Source: Antedon bifida | Lineage: Eukaryota; Echinodermata; Crinoidea; Comatulida; Antedonidae | Reading direction: 5' to 3' | Assembly (NCBI GenBank): GCA_963402885.1 | Contig: OY727095.1 | Location: forward strand, 19,349,001-19,413,000 | DNA: 64,000 nucleotides | Shown here: in pieces, positions 47,705 through 58,718 of the stretch | Position numbering within the stretch: position 1 is the stretch's first letter | Layout of the letters: every line of letters starts with the position of its first letter | Made by a program: the position numbers and the translations under genes | Notes under the pieces: generated by a model | Seen by the model: only the letters and a program-made list of their open reading frames with translations | What the model was told of the DNA's origin: nothing | Databases searched by the model: none

Positions 47705-48570
47705 ATTATCTTATGGTCATACTCTAGGTATGACCGAAATTGATCGCTACGGTCAACACCAGACATAAATCTGTTATAATCTAAAACAGACTGTGGCAAA
47801 TATTCGTCCTTCATCTTCTCTTTCACCGCGGTTACGTCGCTCCTTCTGGATGTTATCATGTACTGTTGACAACAATCGCACTAAACCAGAATCTTGCCAC
47901 TGCACAACTATGGAATCGTCCTTCACAAATAAAATAGGATCATCCCCTTTCGCAAGTTTTGGTCTTGGATAGGCAGCAGCTCCTCCGTGCCTTTACAGGT
48001 GGTGTTAGCAATAGGGTTTCCTATCCGATTTGCTTGAAGTGTACAGCAAGCACCAGTATCTTTGTTTTTGAGAGACCGGAAAAGTGTGTCAGATGAATAC
48101 AAATTATCCATTTATACAATATGGCCTTTATCCGAAAATTCATCTTCGAGTAGACAATTTACAATGTCATCCACAGTTCCATCACCTGCACCAAGGTAGA
48201 CAAACCAACGCAACATATAGCCATTGTGACTGTCACATAGTGCCCATAGTTTCAATCCCCATTTTGTAGGCTTTTGGATCATGTACTGTTTCAATATTGC
48301 TCTGCCCTTAAAAGCAAGCATTGCCTCATCTAAGCAAATCTCTCTATGAGGCTGGTATAAGTTGACGTACGTGTCCTTCACAATTGATATTGCATCACAA
48401 ACTTATAATGGGTCATACCCAACTTGTCCTTGGGGAACAAACTGCCTGTTATCCGAAAGTTGAAAATTTGGCTTCAAAGCGATTCTTAGACATTACACTA
48501 GAAAAGCCTGGTGTTGATGTAAGCCAGTTTGTTGAAGTGTATAGGCCTAGGCCTATAAAGTATTTTAAAA
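47705..48570 (-). pseudogene. piggyBac-type transposase fragment
   Basis: On - the order is TPGFSSVMSKNRFEANF, KDTYVNLYQPHREICLDEAM (first catalytic Asp of the DDD/D set), LKLWALCDSHNGYMLRWFVY, MDNLYSSDTLFRSLKNKDTG (second Asp region), and VLDYNRFMSGVDRSDQFRSY (third Asp), ending HKIMIWYQTNN. This covers most of the catalytic core of a piggyBac transposase, which would cut at TTAA sites. At least three frame changes or stops break it (near 48410, 48110 and 47930). The C-terminal cysteine-rich domain is replaced by the pogo-type fragment. Confidence 0.85.
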
Positions 48571-48639
48571 AAAGGAATTGAAATATAAGTACCTCAAGCA
48601 TACTGCCAACCTTTGTTCGATAGAAATACTTGGTCTAAC

Positions 48640-48903
48640 TTAGGTAGTTTCTTTTGCGATATCGTCTTTGATTAGTTCTAGGATTTCATAAAAGCATTGT
48701 GGGGATACTTGGAAATAACTAACAAGTTCAGGAAAAAGCGTATGGAATTCACCATAAGTCTCTCTTGATTGATTTATGGAGTGAACCCATAAATTTTGAT
48801 CTCTTTTTTTCAGTTGACATCTTTTTTTATATAGCAGAAGGTATAACAAATAATCGTCGTCTTCTGAGTCCGTCGTGATTGTGAAACAAAAGGCGCACGT
48901 CAT
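48640..48903 (-). pseudogene. HARBI1-like transposase N-terminal fragment
   Basis: The 87-residue minus-strand frame reads KKRDQNLWVHSINQSRETYG, EFHTLFPELVSYFQVSPQCF and YEILELIKDDIAKETT, the N-terminal pattern of HARBI1-like proteins (WVH-N, GEF, F-Y-R-MS-F-LL). The usual continuation (DTNFR...) and all DDE parts are absent, so it is a fragment. It is distinct from the HARBI1-like copies at 4882, 43886 and 54507. Confidence 0.65.
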
Positions 48904-49289
48904 GCGCGTACTTCGCGAGTCATAGAACGATAAAATCGTTGTAGACGCGACACAGCGTTAAAACTCTTACGTTTACAATATATAGTTATAGTTATCATCG
49001 TAGTATAAACAGGCCTTAATGGTATGATTGTATATAAGTAAAAAAAATTGAATCAGTTTTAGTATTTTAAACCTTAACTGGAATAAAAAGATTGGTTTTT
49101 ACCCACCTTTCCAATATCCCCATCTGGTTTTGTACTTGGTTTTTCTTTAGGGTCATTTTCCATCATTTGCAGTTAAAAATCCACAATTTCTACGTTGATA
49201 TCCTTTCGGTTCGTTTTACTTAGTGTTGTCAGACCATGACAATTGCACTTAAAAATACCGTTGGGTGATGCGCCAATCTAGGGTTTATG

Positions 49290-50170
49290 AGGATCATACT
49301 AGTCGAAATCCAAGTAGCATTCAGTGCCTGTTCTTTAGTTTGTTTAAATCCCTCTTTTCTTGATATCGGCATCCTTTCAATAAACGTTCATATTTTTTCA
49401 TCATTGTCAATTGATAGAGTTTCAATTTTATTTATATTTTTCTATCAATTCTTGTTTTTTAGGTGGTCAATAACAGGATTAATACTGGTAAACAGTGCTG
49501 CGTTTGGCACTGCGTCGTCATGCAGCTCTCTATACCAGTGTGTAACTTCTTCCGTTTTTTTTGTGTAGGTAAGCGAGGATCAATTTCATTCATTGCTTAA
49601 TATTATCTTAACATCACTTTTGCTGAAGCAACATTCTTTTAGATTTATTCTACCTGCAAGGTATCAATGTACATTCTGGATCAATAAACCCATGGATATT
49701 GGAGTACTGCAATAACATGATTTCAACATCTGCTACTTCCTGCCATACAAGAGCACCAACAAACAATTATTTTTACAGGGTCTTTCTCTACATCAATCCA
49801 TGTGCTATTGATGTCTTTCTTCATTGATTTATTTTACATCACAGTAAATAAACATGTGTGATGGTGCATCATAAGTAAAAATCTCACTGACGTGTCCACT
49901 GTCCCAATATGAATATTATGTTTTTTGGTCTTATAATGTCCGATATGTTCCTCATCAAAGTCCCTTACTTTCAAAATCCAAGAAAAAATATGTGTTAATT
50001 TTTGGCCAAGTCGTTACATTTTCAATGCACTCTTTTTCATGAATTAAGAGCGGATCCCTGATGCCAATACTTCTTAATCGAGATGTGTACTCGGATTTTA
50101 ATTTCTTTCTTTGCTCTTCACTAGATTGAACAATTTGAACATTTTCAGATTTGAATCAGTTATGTCAACT
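49290..50170 (-). pseudogene. SWIM zinc-finger / YqaJ-type gene remnant
   Basis: On - the text EEQRKKLKSEYTSRLRSIGI and ENVTTWPKINTYFFL is followed by a SWIM-like zinc-binding segment WCSCMAGSSRCCNHVIAVLQ (C-x-C-xn-C-x-H). Then come EIDPRLPTQKKRKKLHTG, EVTHWYRELHDDAVPNAALF and FIERMPISRKEGFKQTKEQA. I recall this order from multicopy invertebrate proteins in which a SWIM finger precedes a YqaJ-type recombinase domain; the nuclease motifs are not present here. Stops and frameshifts occur throughout. Family assignment beyond the SWIM pattern is tentative. Confidence 0.5.
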
Positions 50171-50526
50171 GAATATTACATTTTTCTGCATTTACCTAAA
50201 AAAAACAATTAACTCTGTATAGTAATTTCAATAAAACAATTAATAATTTAATATAATTTTTGTTGACATTAATCAATTGTATAATAAAAATATAATTCAT
50301 ATACTGTATGGTTTCAGTAATAATATCATTTTATGAAAATATATGAATATCGATGAAATGAATAAATATTAAATTACTACTATTGAACATTTTATAGTTG
50401 GTAATTGTCTTATCTTGGCATGCCTCATTTGTTAAATTTAAAGGTTTGCATGGTAGGTAAACAAGGCTAGAGCAATCTACTTTTAACCTCATATTGCCAT
50501 TTTTCTTGCAATAAATAAATATGTAT

Positions 50527-50590
50527 GTATTACGTGATTAATACTCATGCATAGTGAAGTATTACGTGATTAATACTCATGCATAGTGAA
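50527..50590. repeat. 32-bp direct tandem duplication
   Basis: The unit beginning GTATTACGTGATTAATACTC and ending CATAGTGAA occurs twice exactly, at 50527-50558 and 50559-50590. Confidence 0.9.
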
Positions 50591-51020
50591 ATATTCTTCA
50601 TTTGTTGAATGTCTTCCTCAATTTGTAGAATTAGTTGATTAATTTTTCTCTTCACTTCAATTTGCTTTAATTTTGAAAACTTTGAACAGTTGCAAGATTT
50701 GATTTAAAAAATATAGTTAGATCATCAGCTTCTTTCTAGTTATCGCTTGCCCTCTTTGAATGTAAATATTCGACTAACTGCTCTGCTCTTCATCTTTTTT
50801 GCTGCATGTCGATTTAATAGTTTCTTCATTATCTTAATGCACAAGGTTCCTTCTACATCAGCTGCAGAAGCTTCAGCTACCATGGCCTTCATAGTCAGTG
50901 GACGTTGGAGTTGACATTTCTGTAAGAATTTACTGAAACATCTGTAAGTTAAATAAGTTGGTTTAAATTGGTAGAAAGATAGACTGATTACAGTAAAATA
51001 ATAGTAAATAATAACATTTA
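50591..51020. other. stretch without a recognised gene
   Basis: A minus-strand frame (50740-51063) contains KAMVAEASAADVEGTLCIKI and a basic tail RHAAKKMKSRAVSR. I do not recognise it and cannot say whether it is coding. It lies next to the Merlin copy. Confidence 0.3.
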
Positions 51021-51234
51021 TAACAACAATTGAATAGCGTCGGAGTAAAATTACAGAATACACGATTGTAAATTTAGGGATGTAAATAAATAAATGTTTT
51101 GGCTAAACAGTGGGTGATGCACGTGTTTAATAGGCTCTTAGATAGTGAACACCCTCCATAATTAATGTACTCTACCAAATTATTGTTGTTTCTACAAAAC
51201 AACGAACGGATTTTCAGAAATGTGAGATAACATA

Positions 51235-51630
51235 TTAGTAAAAGCTTCCTCCCCTGTCCTGCCATCTTTCCCGCCACATAAATTCGTCAAGGTATACCGG
51301 CAACCATTCTCGTTTACACCCTCGCATTCTTTTTAACTTTAATTTAGCACGATTCCAGTAGGCCTCTATGTACTGTGGTTCACTGTTAAATGTCCATCTA
51401 CCACATCCATGTCCTACACTCTGTAATACGTCTTCCATTTATCAGAATATATTATGGTTCCAGGAATGTACGTGTGCTTCAATGATTGGTAGTAGAGTTT
51501 GTGCAGATCTGTTTTCCACCACCTCCATATAGCCAAGGGCTGGCTTATAAGTCGTGTCGGCCAGACCAAACACCCACAGTGTCGGGGCTTCTCTACCTCT
51601 ACCATTCTGGAATGAAATGATAATGTACAT
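51235..51630 (-). pseudogene. Merlin (ISXO2/IS1595-like) transposase, copy 1
   Basis: On - the first exon reads NGRGREAPTLWVFGLADTTY, EVVENRSAQTLLPIIEAHVH and SDKWKTYY, then a second frame gives QYIEAYWNRAKLKLKRMRGC and LPVYLDEFMWRERW. This is the ISXO2-like DDE domain: WVFG, the S-D-x-W-x-x-Y box with the second Asp, and the IE-x-YW-N-R-x-K segment with Glu. Compared with copy 2 it lacks the stretch encoding HSKNCVDP through HTQN, and a frame change separates the two parts, so it is inactive. Merlin elements are the eukaryotic relatives of IS1016-type insertion sequences. Confidence 0.8.
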
Positions 51631-52304
51631 TAGTTTCTTTTCTTAATATACGGTAGGCATATAGATATTTCCCCTTCGCTATGCTTATCCGTGTATTAAT
51701 CTTAATTAATAGCATATGGGTAATATGCTCAATATTTGTAAAGTAATTATCTAGAAATTAGGCTGTCAATGTACGAACATTCAAATATAAATTGTTTGTT
51801 TACCATGGTTTCTTGTTTTAATTTACTAATAACAGTAATTACCTGATTTATTTAATAAGGTTAGGCATGAATTGATTAATTATTAAATTACTGTCCAAAT
51901 GGTTTTTTAAACTTTTTGTTTAATGATGGAAATAATGGTAATTTAACAGCTTTAACTACTTACATTAGCATTTGGTAAATCCATAGCCCAGTAGTAAATG
52001 GTCAGTAGCCAAAAGTCCAGTGTTATCTTAACCCGCTGCAAGAAGGTCCCAGTCAGTAAACTTATGTTTGAGGAGCATTTCCCACACCTCCAAGCATAAG
52101 TATCAATACCTTAAAAATATAAAACATTAAGTGACTTTAAATAAATATATAGAGTAGGCGAAATTAAAGAACAAACTTTCATAAATAAAATGAGGTTGTT
52201 AGGAATCGGAAAAATTACAACTCAATGTATTATAATATGGAAAAAGTGAAATAAATATTATTATTCATTATATTGCTAAAATTTAAAAGAGTGAAAATAA
52301 CTTA

Positions 52305-52413
52305 TACATCGTTTACACCGGACTACATTTCCGCATTTTTGCGTCCCGGGTACGACTCAGGTTATACAATTCCGGATAAACTCCGCATTTTTACTGGCAG
52401 TGTAAAAGGGGTA
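52305..52413. mobile_element. 109-bp Tourist-like MITE with TTA duplication
   Basis: The ends TACATCGTTTACACCGG and CAGTGTAAAAGGGGTA are imperfect inverted repeats that resemble the TACCCCTTTCACACC end of the Harbinger element at 4707. TTA flanks both sides (52302-52304, 52414-52416). The same place in the second copy of the repeat (about 63820-63840) lacks this sequence, which supports a separate insertion event. Confidence 0.7.
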
Positions 52414-52539
52414 TTATATATAATTGAATTGATCACTTTATTTTCGAATAAATATTCCATATATACAACAAATACAAAACGGAAAATCACACAAAAATAG
52501 GAGTGAAGATCATAACAGATAGTTCATAGCAACATTCTC

Positions 52540-52725
52540 AATGTTGTTGAGGTATGATTTTTGATATATTGAGTAGAGTAGTGTATTTTGTTTGTTGACA
52601 GTGTTGTGTAGTTGATGGAAATGTGTGTTTCCAAATATATCATATTTGTGGTATTGTAAGTAAAGTTAAGTGGAATATTGTGTGGGTATGTTAGAGGTGG
52701 ATTTAATAAGATCAAGAGACTTTAC
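52540..52725. repeat. Penelope-like tail, duplicate of 53335-53516
   Basis: About 185 bp (GTGTATTTTGTTTGTTGA to GATTTAATAAGATCAAGAGA) are repeated with few changes at 53335-53516. On - both encode PLNFTYNTTNMIYLETHISI and NKIHYS, the region after the polymerase core of Penelope-like elements. A LINE fragment lies between the two copies. Confidence 0.8.
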
Positions 52726-52734
52726 TTTATTGGC

Positions 52735-53290
52735 CCAAGTATTGACTCTTGGGGTATACCACATATACTTTTTCTGCTAGTCGAATGGGTGCCATTAACA
52801 TAATTTGTGCGAGAATAGTCCTTAAGATAATTAGAAAACCATTGATAAGAATTGTCCGTATCAAATGCCTTTTTTTAAGTCTATTGCAACTAGACCTGTA
52901 AATTGCCCACTACCATTTATCCAGTCTTCAGTTACATTTAATAATGATGACATGGTAGACAAATTTGATCGAAAACCTGATTGACAGTTATAAATTAAAT
53001 CGTTTTCATTAATGCTCTTTCTAATACTTTTTATAAAATAGGTAAAATAGATATTATCTATAGTCGCTAGGTTTAGTCCTGTCACCATTCTTATGGGACA
53101 AACTCTAGCACTTTTCCACTTGAATGGAAACTTATGTTAGTATAGCAACAATTGAGAGTATAGCAACTTTAGCTAGTTTAGCAGGTAATTCATCATTACC
53201 CATTGCTTTCTTGGGAGAAATAAGTTTTAAAATATAAAGGGTGATAATGTGTCGAAATTCTTTTATGTTGCAAGATAGTCGATTGTATCA
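52735..53290 (-). pseudogene. LINE reverse transcriptase fragment between Penelope tails
   Basis: On - the text reads FIKSIRKSINENDLIYNCQS, GFRSNLSTMSSLLNVTEDWI (polymerase motif with GFR and T-x-x-A/L), GLVAIDLKK (first catalytic Asp). After a frameshift come FDTDNSYQWFSNYLKDYSRT and CGIPQESILGP, the motif before the FADD box. The FADD box itself is missing. It resembles the fragment at 13260-13960 in motif style and may be the same family. Confidence 0.75.
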
Positions 53291-53329
53291 GTTTTGATGA
53301 TACTTTTAAATATTGGATGTTTTATGGAT

Positions 53330-53807
53330 GTATGTATAGTTTTTGTATGGTTTTTTATATACTGAGTAGTGTATTTTGTTTGTTGATAGTGTTGTGTAGT
53401 TGATGGAAATGTGTGTTTCCAAATATATCATATTTGTGGTATTGAAAGTAAAGTTAAGTGGAATATTGCGCGGGTATGTTGGAGATGGATTTAATAAGAT
53501 CAAGAGAGTTTACTTTAATGTTGATGATTAGTGCGCCTTCTTCTATATATATCGGGTAAATAAGAAGTTTGAAGGGTTAAGTTGAAATCTGTTTAGTGGT
53601 GGTGAGGAAGTCTAATTCGTTCAAGAGGAGGGTTAAATTAGCAATTTGGGCGCTATGATATCCCATAATAATTCCTTGTGTTGGTTTATAATGGTCGTCT
53701 CCTACTTTGAAATAAGCGTTGTTATTAATAATGTTGTTTAATTTAGTAAGGTATAATTTTGTTTCATTGTTATAATTTAAAAGGTTACAAGCATTTATAA
53801 TGGCGTC
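53330..53807 (-). pseudogene. Penelope-like reverse transcriptase, C-terminal part
   Basis: On - from the insertion site the frame reads DAIINACNLLNYNNETKLYL, YFKVGDDHYKPTQGIIMGYH and SAQIANLTLLLNELDFL. After a frame change it continues into PLNFTFNTTNMIYLETHIS and KIHYSVYKKPYKNYTYIHKT. The QG-x-x-MG and downstream IHYSVYKKP patterns fit Penelope-like polymerases. The N-terminal part (DFESLYTNLTIKDTN) lies at 61614-61775 on the same strand. The two rejoin in frame when the 7.8-kb Harbinger element and one ATT copy are removed. The GIY-YIG nuclease expected in many Penelope elements was not found. Confidence 0.75.
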
Positions 53808-54506
53808 ATTAGGCAGGTTTCGCATTTTACGAATTACTGATACCGATACTGATACGTCATATGCGTATTTCGATATCCGCAGACTGTAAAAAAAGTTGTT
53901 TCGCGCTTTGACAACGAAATACGTGAATAGAGGGCGCTTTACTATGTAAATATTATGATTGCATAATAATCGAACGTTGCATGTAATAATAATCGAACAT
54001 ATTTTGATTGTGTAAGTATTACTTTAATTATGTTATGTTGTGAATATATAATGTTTGCATTCAATAATAGGATCATATATTATAGTTATTGTGTATGCAG
54101 TCGATTTTGGTGACCGGTCTCAACACCAAACAAAGTCATTAGCCTAGGCCCCTAGGCCCAGCCCTCTCGATGAGCCTGAACGACGATCTAAAAATAAACC
54201 AAACTTGTCAAATTATGTTTATTTCTGTACTTAGTCTATTGACAGATTGTCTAGGCTTTGGTCGTGTATTATTTTAAAATACCCATGTTATTTAACCTTT
54301 ACTAGACCTAGGGCCAGGCCTACACAGTTTAAACTATTTTAATGTGTGCTGTGTACTAAATGAGCTAGTACTAGGCCTAGGCTAGGCCTAGCTAGTTGTG
54401 TAGATAGGCCTCTCTCTAGGCGGTAATTCCTCTAGGACTAGCCTGGCTACTACTACTAGTAATACTACTTTCTACATTTTTTTAAAATGTTAGTATTTAT
54501 GGCGAG

Positions 54507-55792
54507 TTGTTAAAGCTTGCTATTGAAAATGATGATGATGAGTTAGTATACTTTCTAATTTCTAAACGACCCGAATCAACATTTCGTCATTTCACAAGAT
54601 TCAATATTAATAATTTGACAAATTCTCAATGTATTAATAATTTCAGGTATGTATACAGTACTTTATTTATTTTTTGTACTCTGTATATTAAACATGCAAG
54701 TGATTTAATTACTGTAGTAAGTAAATGTAATGTAATGCGACATTTATATAGCACTATTTCATGAAGATCAGAGCGCTCTTTCCATATCATTCTTCTCCCC
54801 TAAGGATACCTTCGTGTCTGCAACACCAAGACTGCCTTCAACTGTCCAAAAGTAACTATGTATTGAATTCAAATAAGCTAAATTAATTCCATTTCAGATT
54901 TGACAAGCACATGATTTTTCAATTGGCCAATTCACTGAACTTGCCAGAGAAAATTGTCTGCCCGAATAGAACAGTTGTGTACCAGGTCGATGCACTCTGC
55001 ATGCTGCTCAGAAGGATGGCATATCCAAACAGATTGTCAGACCTTGAATCATTGTTTGGTCGCCCGAAGAGCACCCTCTCCTTCGCCATTTCGAAAACAT
55101 TGGACATCATACATGATAGATTTGGACACCTGCTAAAAAATCTCAACAATGCATGGTTTAACGGCAGACTCCAAATATACGCAGACAAGATAAATGAAAA
55201 AGGTGCCCCTCTCAAGAACTGCATTGGGTTCATAGATGGAACCGTGAGACCAATATGCCGGCCTACTCACAATCAGAGGGTGTGCTTTAACGGGCACAAA
55301 CGAGTACATGCACTGAAATTCCAATCAATTGTAAGCCCGGATGGCATGATTTGTAATTTGTATGGTCCTATGGAGGGAAGGCGCCATGATTGCGCTCTGC
55401 TTCGAGCAAGCAACATAATGGAGTATTTTGAGACAGACATGCGAAGGGATAGAGGTGGGTTACCATATTGCGTGTATGGTGATCCAGCCTATCCAATTAG
55501 GGATTATATCATTTGTCCCTTCAAGGCAGCTCAGCCATCACCGGAAGAAGAAATATTCAATAGAAGAATGTCTAGCGTAAGGCAATGTGTCGAATGGCAG
55601 TTTGGCAAAATCATAGCTAACTTTGCGTTCCTAGATTTTAAAAAGAATCTGAAGATTTTTCTTCAGCCTGTAGCCAAGTACTACATTGTAGGTGCTTTGT
55701 TGACAAATTGTCACTCTTGCTTATACAGTTCACAAACATCAGAGTATTTTGATCTAGAACCTCCTACTTTGGAAGAATATTTACAAAGATAA
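54507..55792 (+). CDS. HARBI1-like transposase, two exons, start codon out of frame
   Basis: Exon 1 (to 54646) encodes LLKLAIENDDDELVYFLISK and ends INNFR; exon 2 is 54898-55792 after a GT-AG intron with matching phase. The catalytic motifs are intact: CIGFIDGTVRPICRP (first Asp), MEGRRHDCALLRASN (second Asp), VYGDPAYPIRDYI and RQCVEWQFGKI (Glu). About 345 residues are encoded, within the HARBI1-like range. The nearest upstream ATG (54500, ATGGCGAGT) is one base out of frame with exon 1, so a single-base indel has removed the natural start or the true start lies in an unseen exon. Together with the convergent Myb/SANT-like gene it forms the standard Harbinger pair. Confidence 0.8.
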
Positions 55793-56008
55793 TTATAATT
55801 CATAACATATTGAATTGAACTAATAAAGAAGAAAGACAAATTGTTATTTCAATTTTACAATTTATTTAGTACAAACTTTTGTACTGGAAGTGGTGATAAA
55901 TAAATAGTACATATACTGTACTATATGTGTCTTGAGGTGTATGTTACAACAATACATAACACAAATAAATAAATATTTATTGTCTTTAAATATTAAGTAT
56001 TAGTTTAA

Positions 56009-56320
56009 AGATGTATTGTCCCCCCAAAAACATGAAAAATGAAGATTAATAAAATCTGAGTTTGAATAGGTCATTTTGTAGTTTTAACAAAGTTAATCAC
56101 TTCCATAGAAAAAAAACCCCGAAATATAATGTTTTCACTTATAAAATAATAAAATAAGCGATTAAATTCAACCAAAAACTTGACTATTATTTTGCTTTAA
56201 ATTACAGTTTTTTCAGGTAAATAATTTTTTGGTCAAAGTGAATAACTATTATGTGACATTAAAATGGGGTATTCAACAAAAAACATTTACAAATTATTTT
56301 TTCTGGGGGACAATACATCT
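56009..56320. mobile_element. TTAA MITE, TIR AGATGTATTGTCCC, copy 2
   Basis: Exact terminal repeats AGATGTATTGTCCC/GGGACAATACATCT are flanked by TTAA (56005-56008, 56321-56324). The interior matches copy 1 (4166-4513) along its length, including CATGAAAAATGAAGATTA-like text, with about 35 bp less. It lies between the two convergent genes of the Harbinger element. Confidence 0.85.
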
Positions 56321-56461
56321 TTAAATATTGCTATTTATATTATTACACTGTTTTATAGGAATTTTCTCAACATAACAAATAACAAAATCAACACAACCCA
56401 CAACAAACTACACACTTTTCCTATATGCAAAAAACACATTACACAATATATAATTATTAAA

Positions 56462-57241
56462 TTATTGTTCTTTGTTGATTAACTGCTGCAAGAGAGCAAG
56501 CACGGACGCATCATGCTGAATGCGTGCTTCTCGCTCTTTTTTCTCCAAATCAAATTTCTCTTTCTCCAGCTCATGCTGCTCTCTCCGCAGTTGTAAGTAA
56601 TTATTCACATTGCTCTCTTTCTTTTTTTTTTGAGCCCCAGTTACCTCGTCATCATTCCTCTCTCTTTTCAGCGACTGCATTGCAGCGTCACGCACATCTT
56701 TTCCTTGTTGTTCTTTAACTCTATCCTCAGCTGCCTTATTTGACTGTACCTCCATTAAAGCAACAACTTCTGTCAACAAAGTCTGCCGCTCAGTGTATTC
56801 TTCTGCTGTACCAGATCTGCAAATGTAATAATAAATAAATAATATATTGTCACACACAAGTCCGATTCCTTACCGCTCCACCATGTGCTCAGCGGACAAC
56901 TCTTGTTCTGAAAACTTTTGCTTCCCTCGTCACATCCGTCGGCAAAGCCAGGTAGGGAAAATTATTGTTTTTAGTCAACCAAAAAAAATACGACTAAAAA
57001 AAAATAATAAAATTACTTACGCCCTTAAACTCTTCATCTCATCCTGCTTATGAGCTTTTATAAGTACTTTCATTCTCTCTTTGGCAGCTCTTATAGTTGT
57101 GTTTATTAGGTGTGTACTATTGACTCTGCTCACTATGCCTTCCCACGTTTTTGTCCTATCCACAAATGGTACAGAAAATGGGGCATCTGCCACCACCTCT
57201 TTCAGTAGAACAATGTCCAATTTTGGGTTGAATCGATTCAT
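56462..57241 (-). CDS. Myb/SANT-like accessory protein of the Harbinger element
   Basis: Two exons on -: 57241-57021 and 56816-56462, with GT-AG ends and agreeing phase, giving about 191 residues without a stop. Residues 1-75 (RFNPKLDIVLLKEVVADAPF, TWEGIVSRVN, RAAKERMKVLIKAHKQDE) form the trihelix Myb/SANT-like DNA-binding domain, joined to SLRA-SGTAEEYTERQTLL. A basic patch QKKKKES and a strongly charged coiled coil (LRREQHELEKEKFDLEKKER) follow, ending LLQQLINKEQ. In the family this protein binds the transposon ends and assists nuclear import of the transposase; that role is inferred here. It is convergent with the transposase at 54507. Confidence 0.8.
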
Positions 57242-57559
57242 AATCTTGGGAGAATAAAATATTATTATTAATTAATTATTGATGTTGATTATGTCATCAT
57301 ACCATTAATATTATGATTGCACTTGTTATTGTCACTATCTTTTTTTTCCCATGTTATTCTTCTATCTTTCCACGAATTTTGTTGGCAGCGTATCTCTAAT
57401 TGTGGCAAACATAAGACTGTATTGTATAACGTTGTCATAAGATTGACCTGTTGCTGTATATGCGTAAGTTACGCGCGATTTTATGATTTTCCTATTTTGA
57501 CATAGGTGGATAATCATACAACAATTTAAATTAAAACTTAGCAAAGTAAACCCTACCAC

Positions 57560-57775
57560 TAGGGTTAGGCCTACATACAGACCTAGGGCCTAGTAGCTAG
57601 AGAGAGAGGCATAAGTAGGGCCGGCCTACCTAGCTAGGATCCTAGGCCTACTACTAGGCCTAGCTTAGGCCTCTACTACTACTACTACTACTAACTAGGC
57701 CTACTAGTACTAGTAGAGGCCCTAACTATCTAGGCCTAGCCTATGCCCTCATATAGGCTAGTAATATAGCCTATA
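57560..57775. repeat. TAGGCCTA/(CTA)n cluster
   Basis: Dense irregular repeats of CTAGGCCTAG, CTACTACTA and TAGTAG directly precede the left arm of the palindromic element. A similar cluster (61010-61090) directly follows its right arm. Confidence 0.6.
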
Positions 57776-58718
57776 GTAGAGTAGAACTAATGAAAAAAAG
57801 GGGCCAACCTCAAAAAAATTGCAACAAAAGGTTTTTCAACGGATTTTGGTAGTATTGGGTGTACTAAATAACAGAAAAAAAGTCTCAAGAATTTTGACCA
57901 CCGGAAAGTGGTTTTTTTTCAAGATGGCCGCCAAAATAGATAAAACGTTAAAATGTCAATACCTCCTAAACTACTTGGTCTATTGATATGATTTTGGTAC
58001 CAAAATACTCAGAACATACATATTTATATTTGCCCTAATAGAACATTTTGGCCAAAAATGACCGGAAATGCTATTTCTTGCATGTTTGACCTTTGACCTT
58101 GATATGTTGTATCTTGGTAACAACTGACCGTAGGGAAACAAATTGTGACTCAAATTTTTCAGAATGTACATATTTACATTTATTGTAATGAGACATTTTG
58201 TCAAAAAATGGTTAGAAGTAAAGGTTATTGACCTTTAACCTTTATCTATGTAGAATGTCCATATCTCGGCAACTATGTGTGGTAGAGATTTAAAATTGGG
58301 CTCTAAATACTGAGCATATGCTTATTTATATTTACTCTAATGAAACAGTTTGACAAAAAATGACCAGAAACGACATTTTTTGATGATTGACCTTGATATG
58401 CTATATTTCGATAATGACTGACTAAGACATACTATTTATGCCTCAATTTGTTCAGAATATAATTATTTTTATTTCGTATAATGGTCTAATCTACCCATGG
58501 AATTAAGAGCTTTCCTGGGTAACTGTAATATTTATAAAGACTTTTAGAATATGAGTTCAAGTTCAAATTGTTCAGAACATACTGTATACATTCTTAATAA
58601 TAATAGTGAATAAAAAACCCGAAAAGTAAACAAAAACAAATATAATAATAATTTTTAATTTCTAATTACGGTATAGCAGCAGTTGATTGGATATTGTGCA
58701 TGTATTTAGTACGGCTTC

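Larger units (their letters stand above)
51025..52575. repeat. direct repeat unit, copy 1 (Merlin segment plus Penelope tail); partner 62535-64000
   Basis: From about 51030 (TTAGCGTCGGAGTAAAATTA-like text) to beyond 52575 the sequence is nearly identical to 62535-64000, with scattered substitutions and indels. Copy 1 lacks about 50 bp of transposase sequence present in copy 2 and has a 109-bp MITE absent from copy 2. The second copy runs off the window end. Confidence 0.9.

Noticed and set aside
53577-53825. Penelope-type text as a viral polymerase
   Set aside because: The DFESLYTN, QGIIMG and IHYSVYKKP patterns fit Penelope-like retroelements, and no viral genes are nearby.
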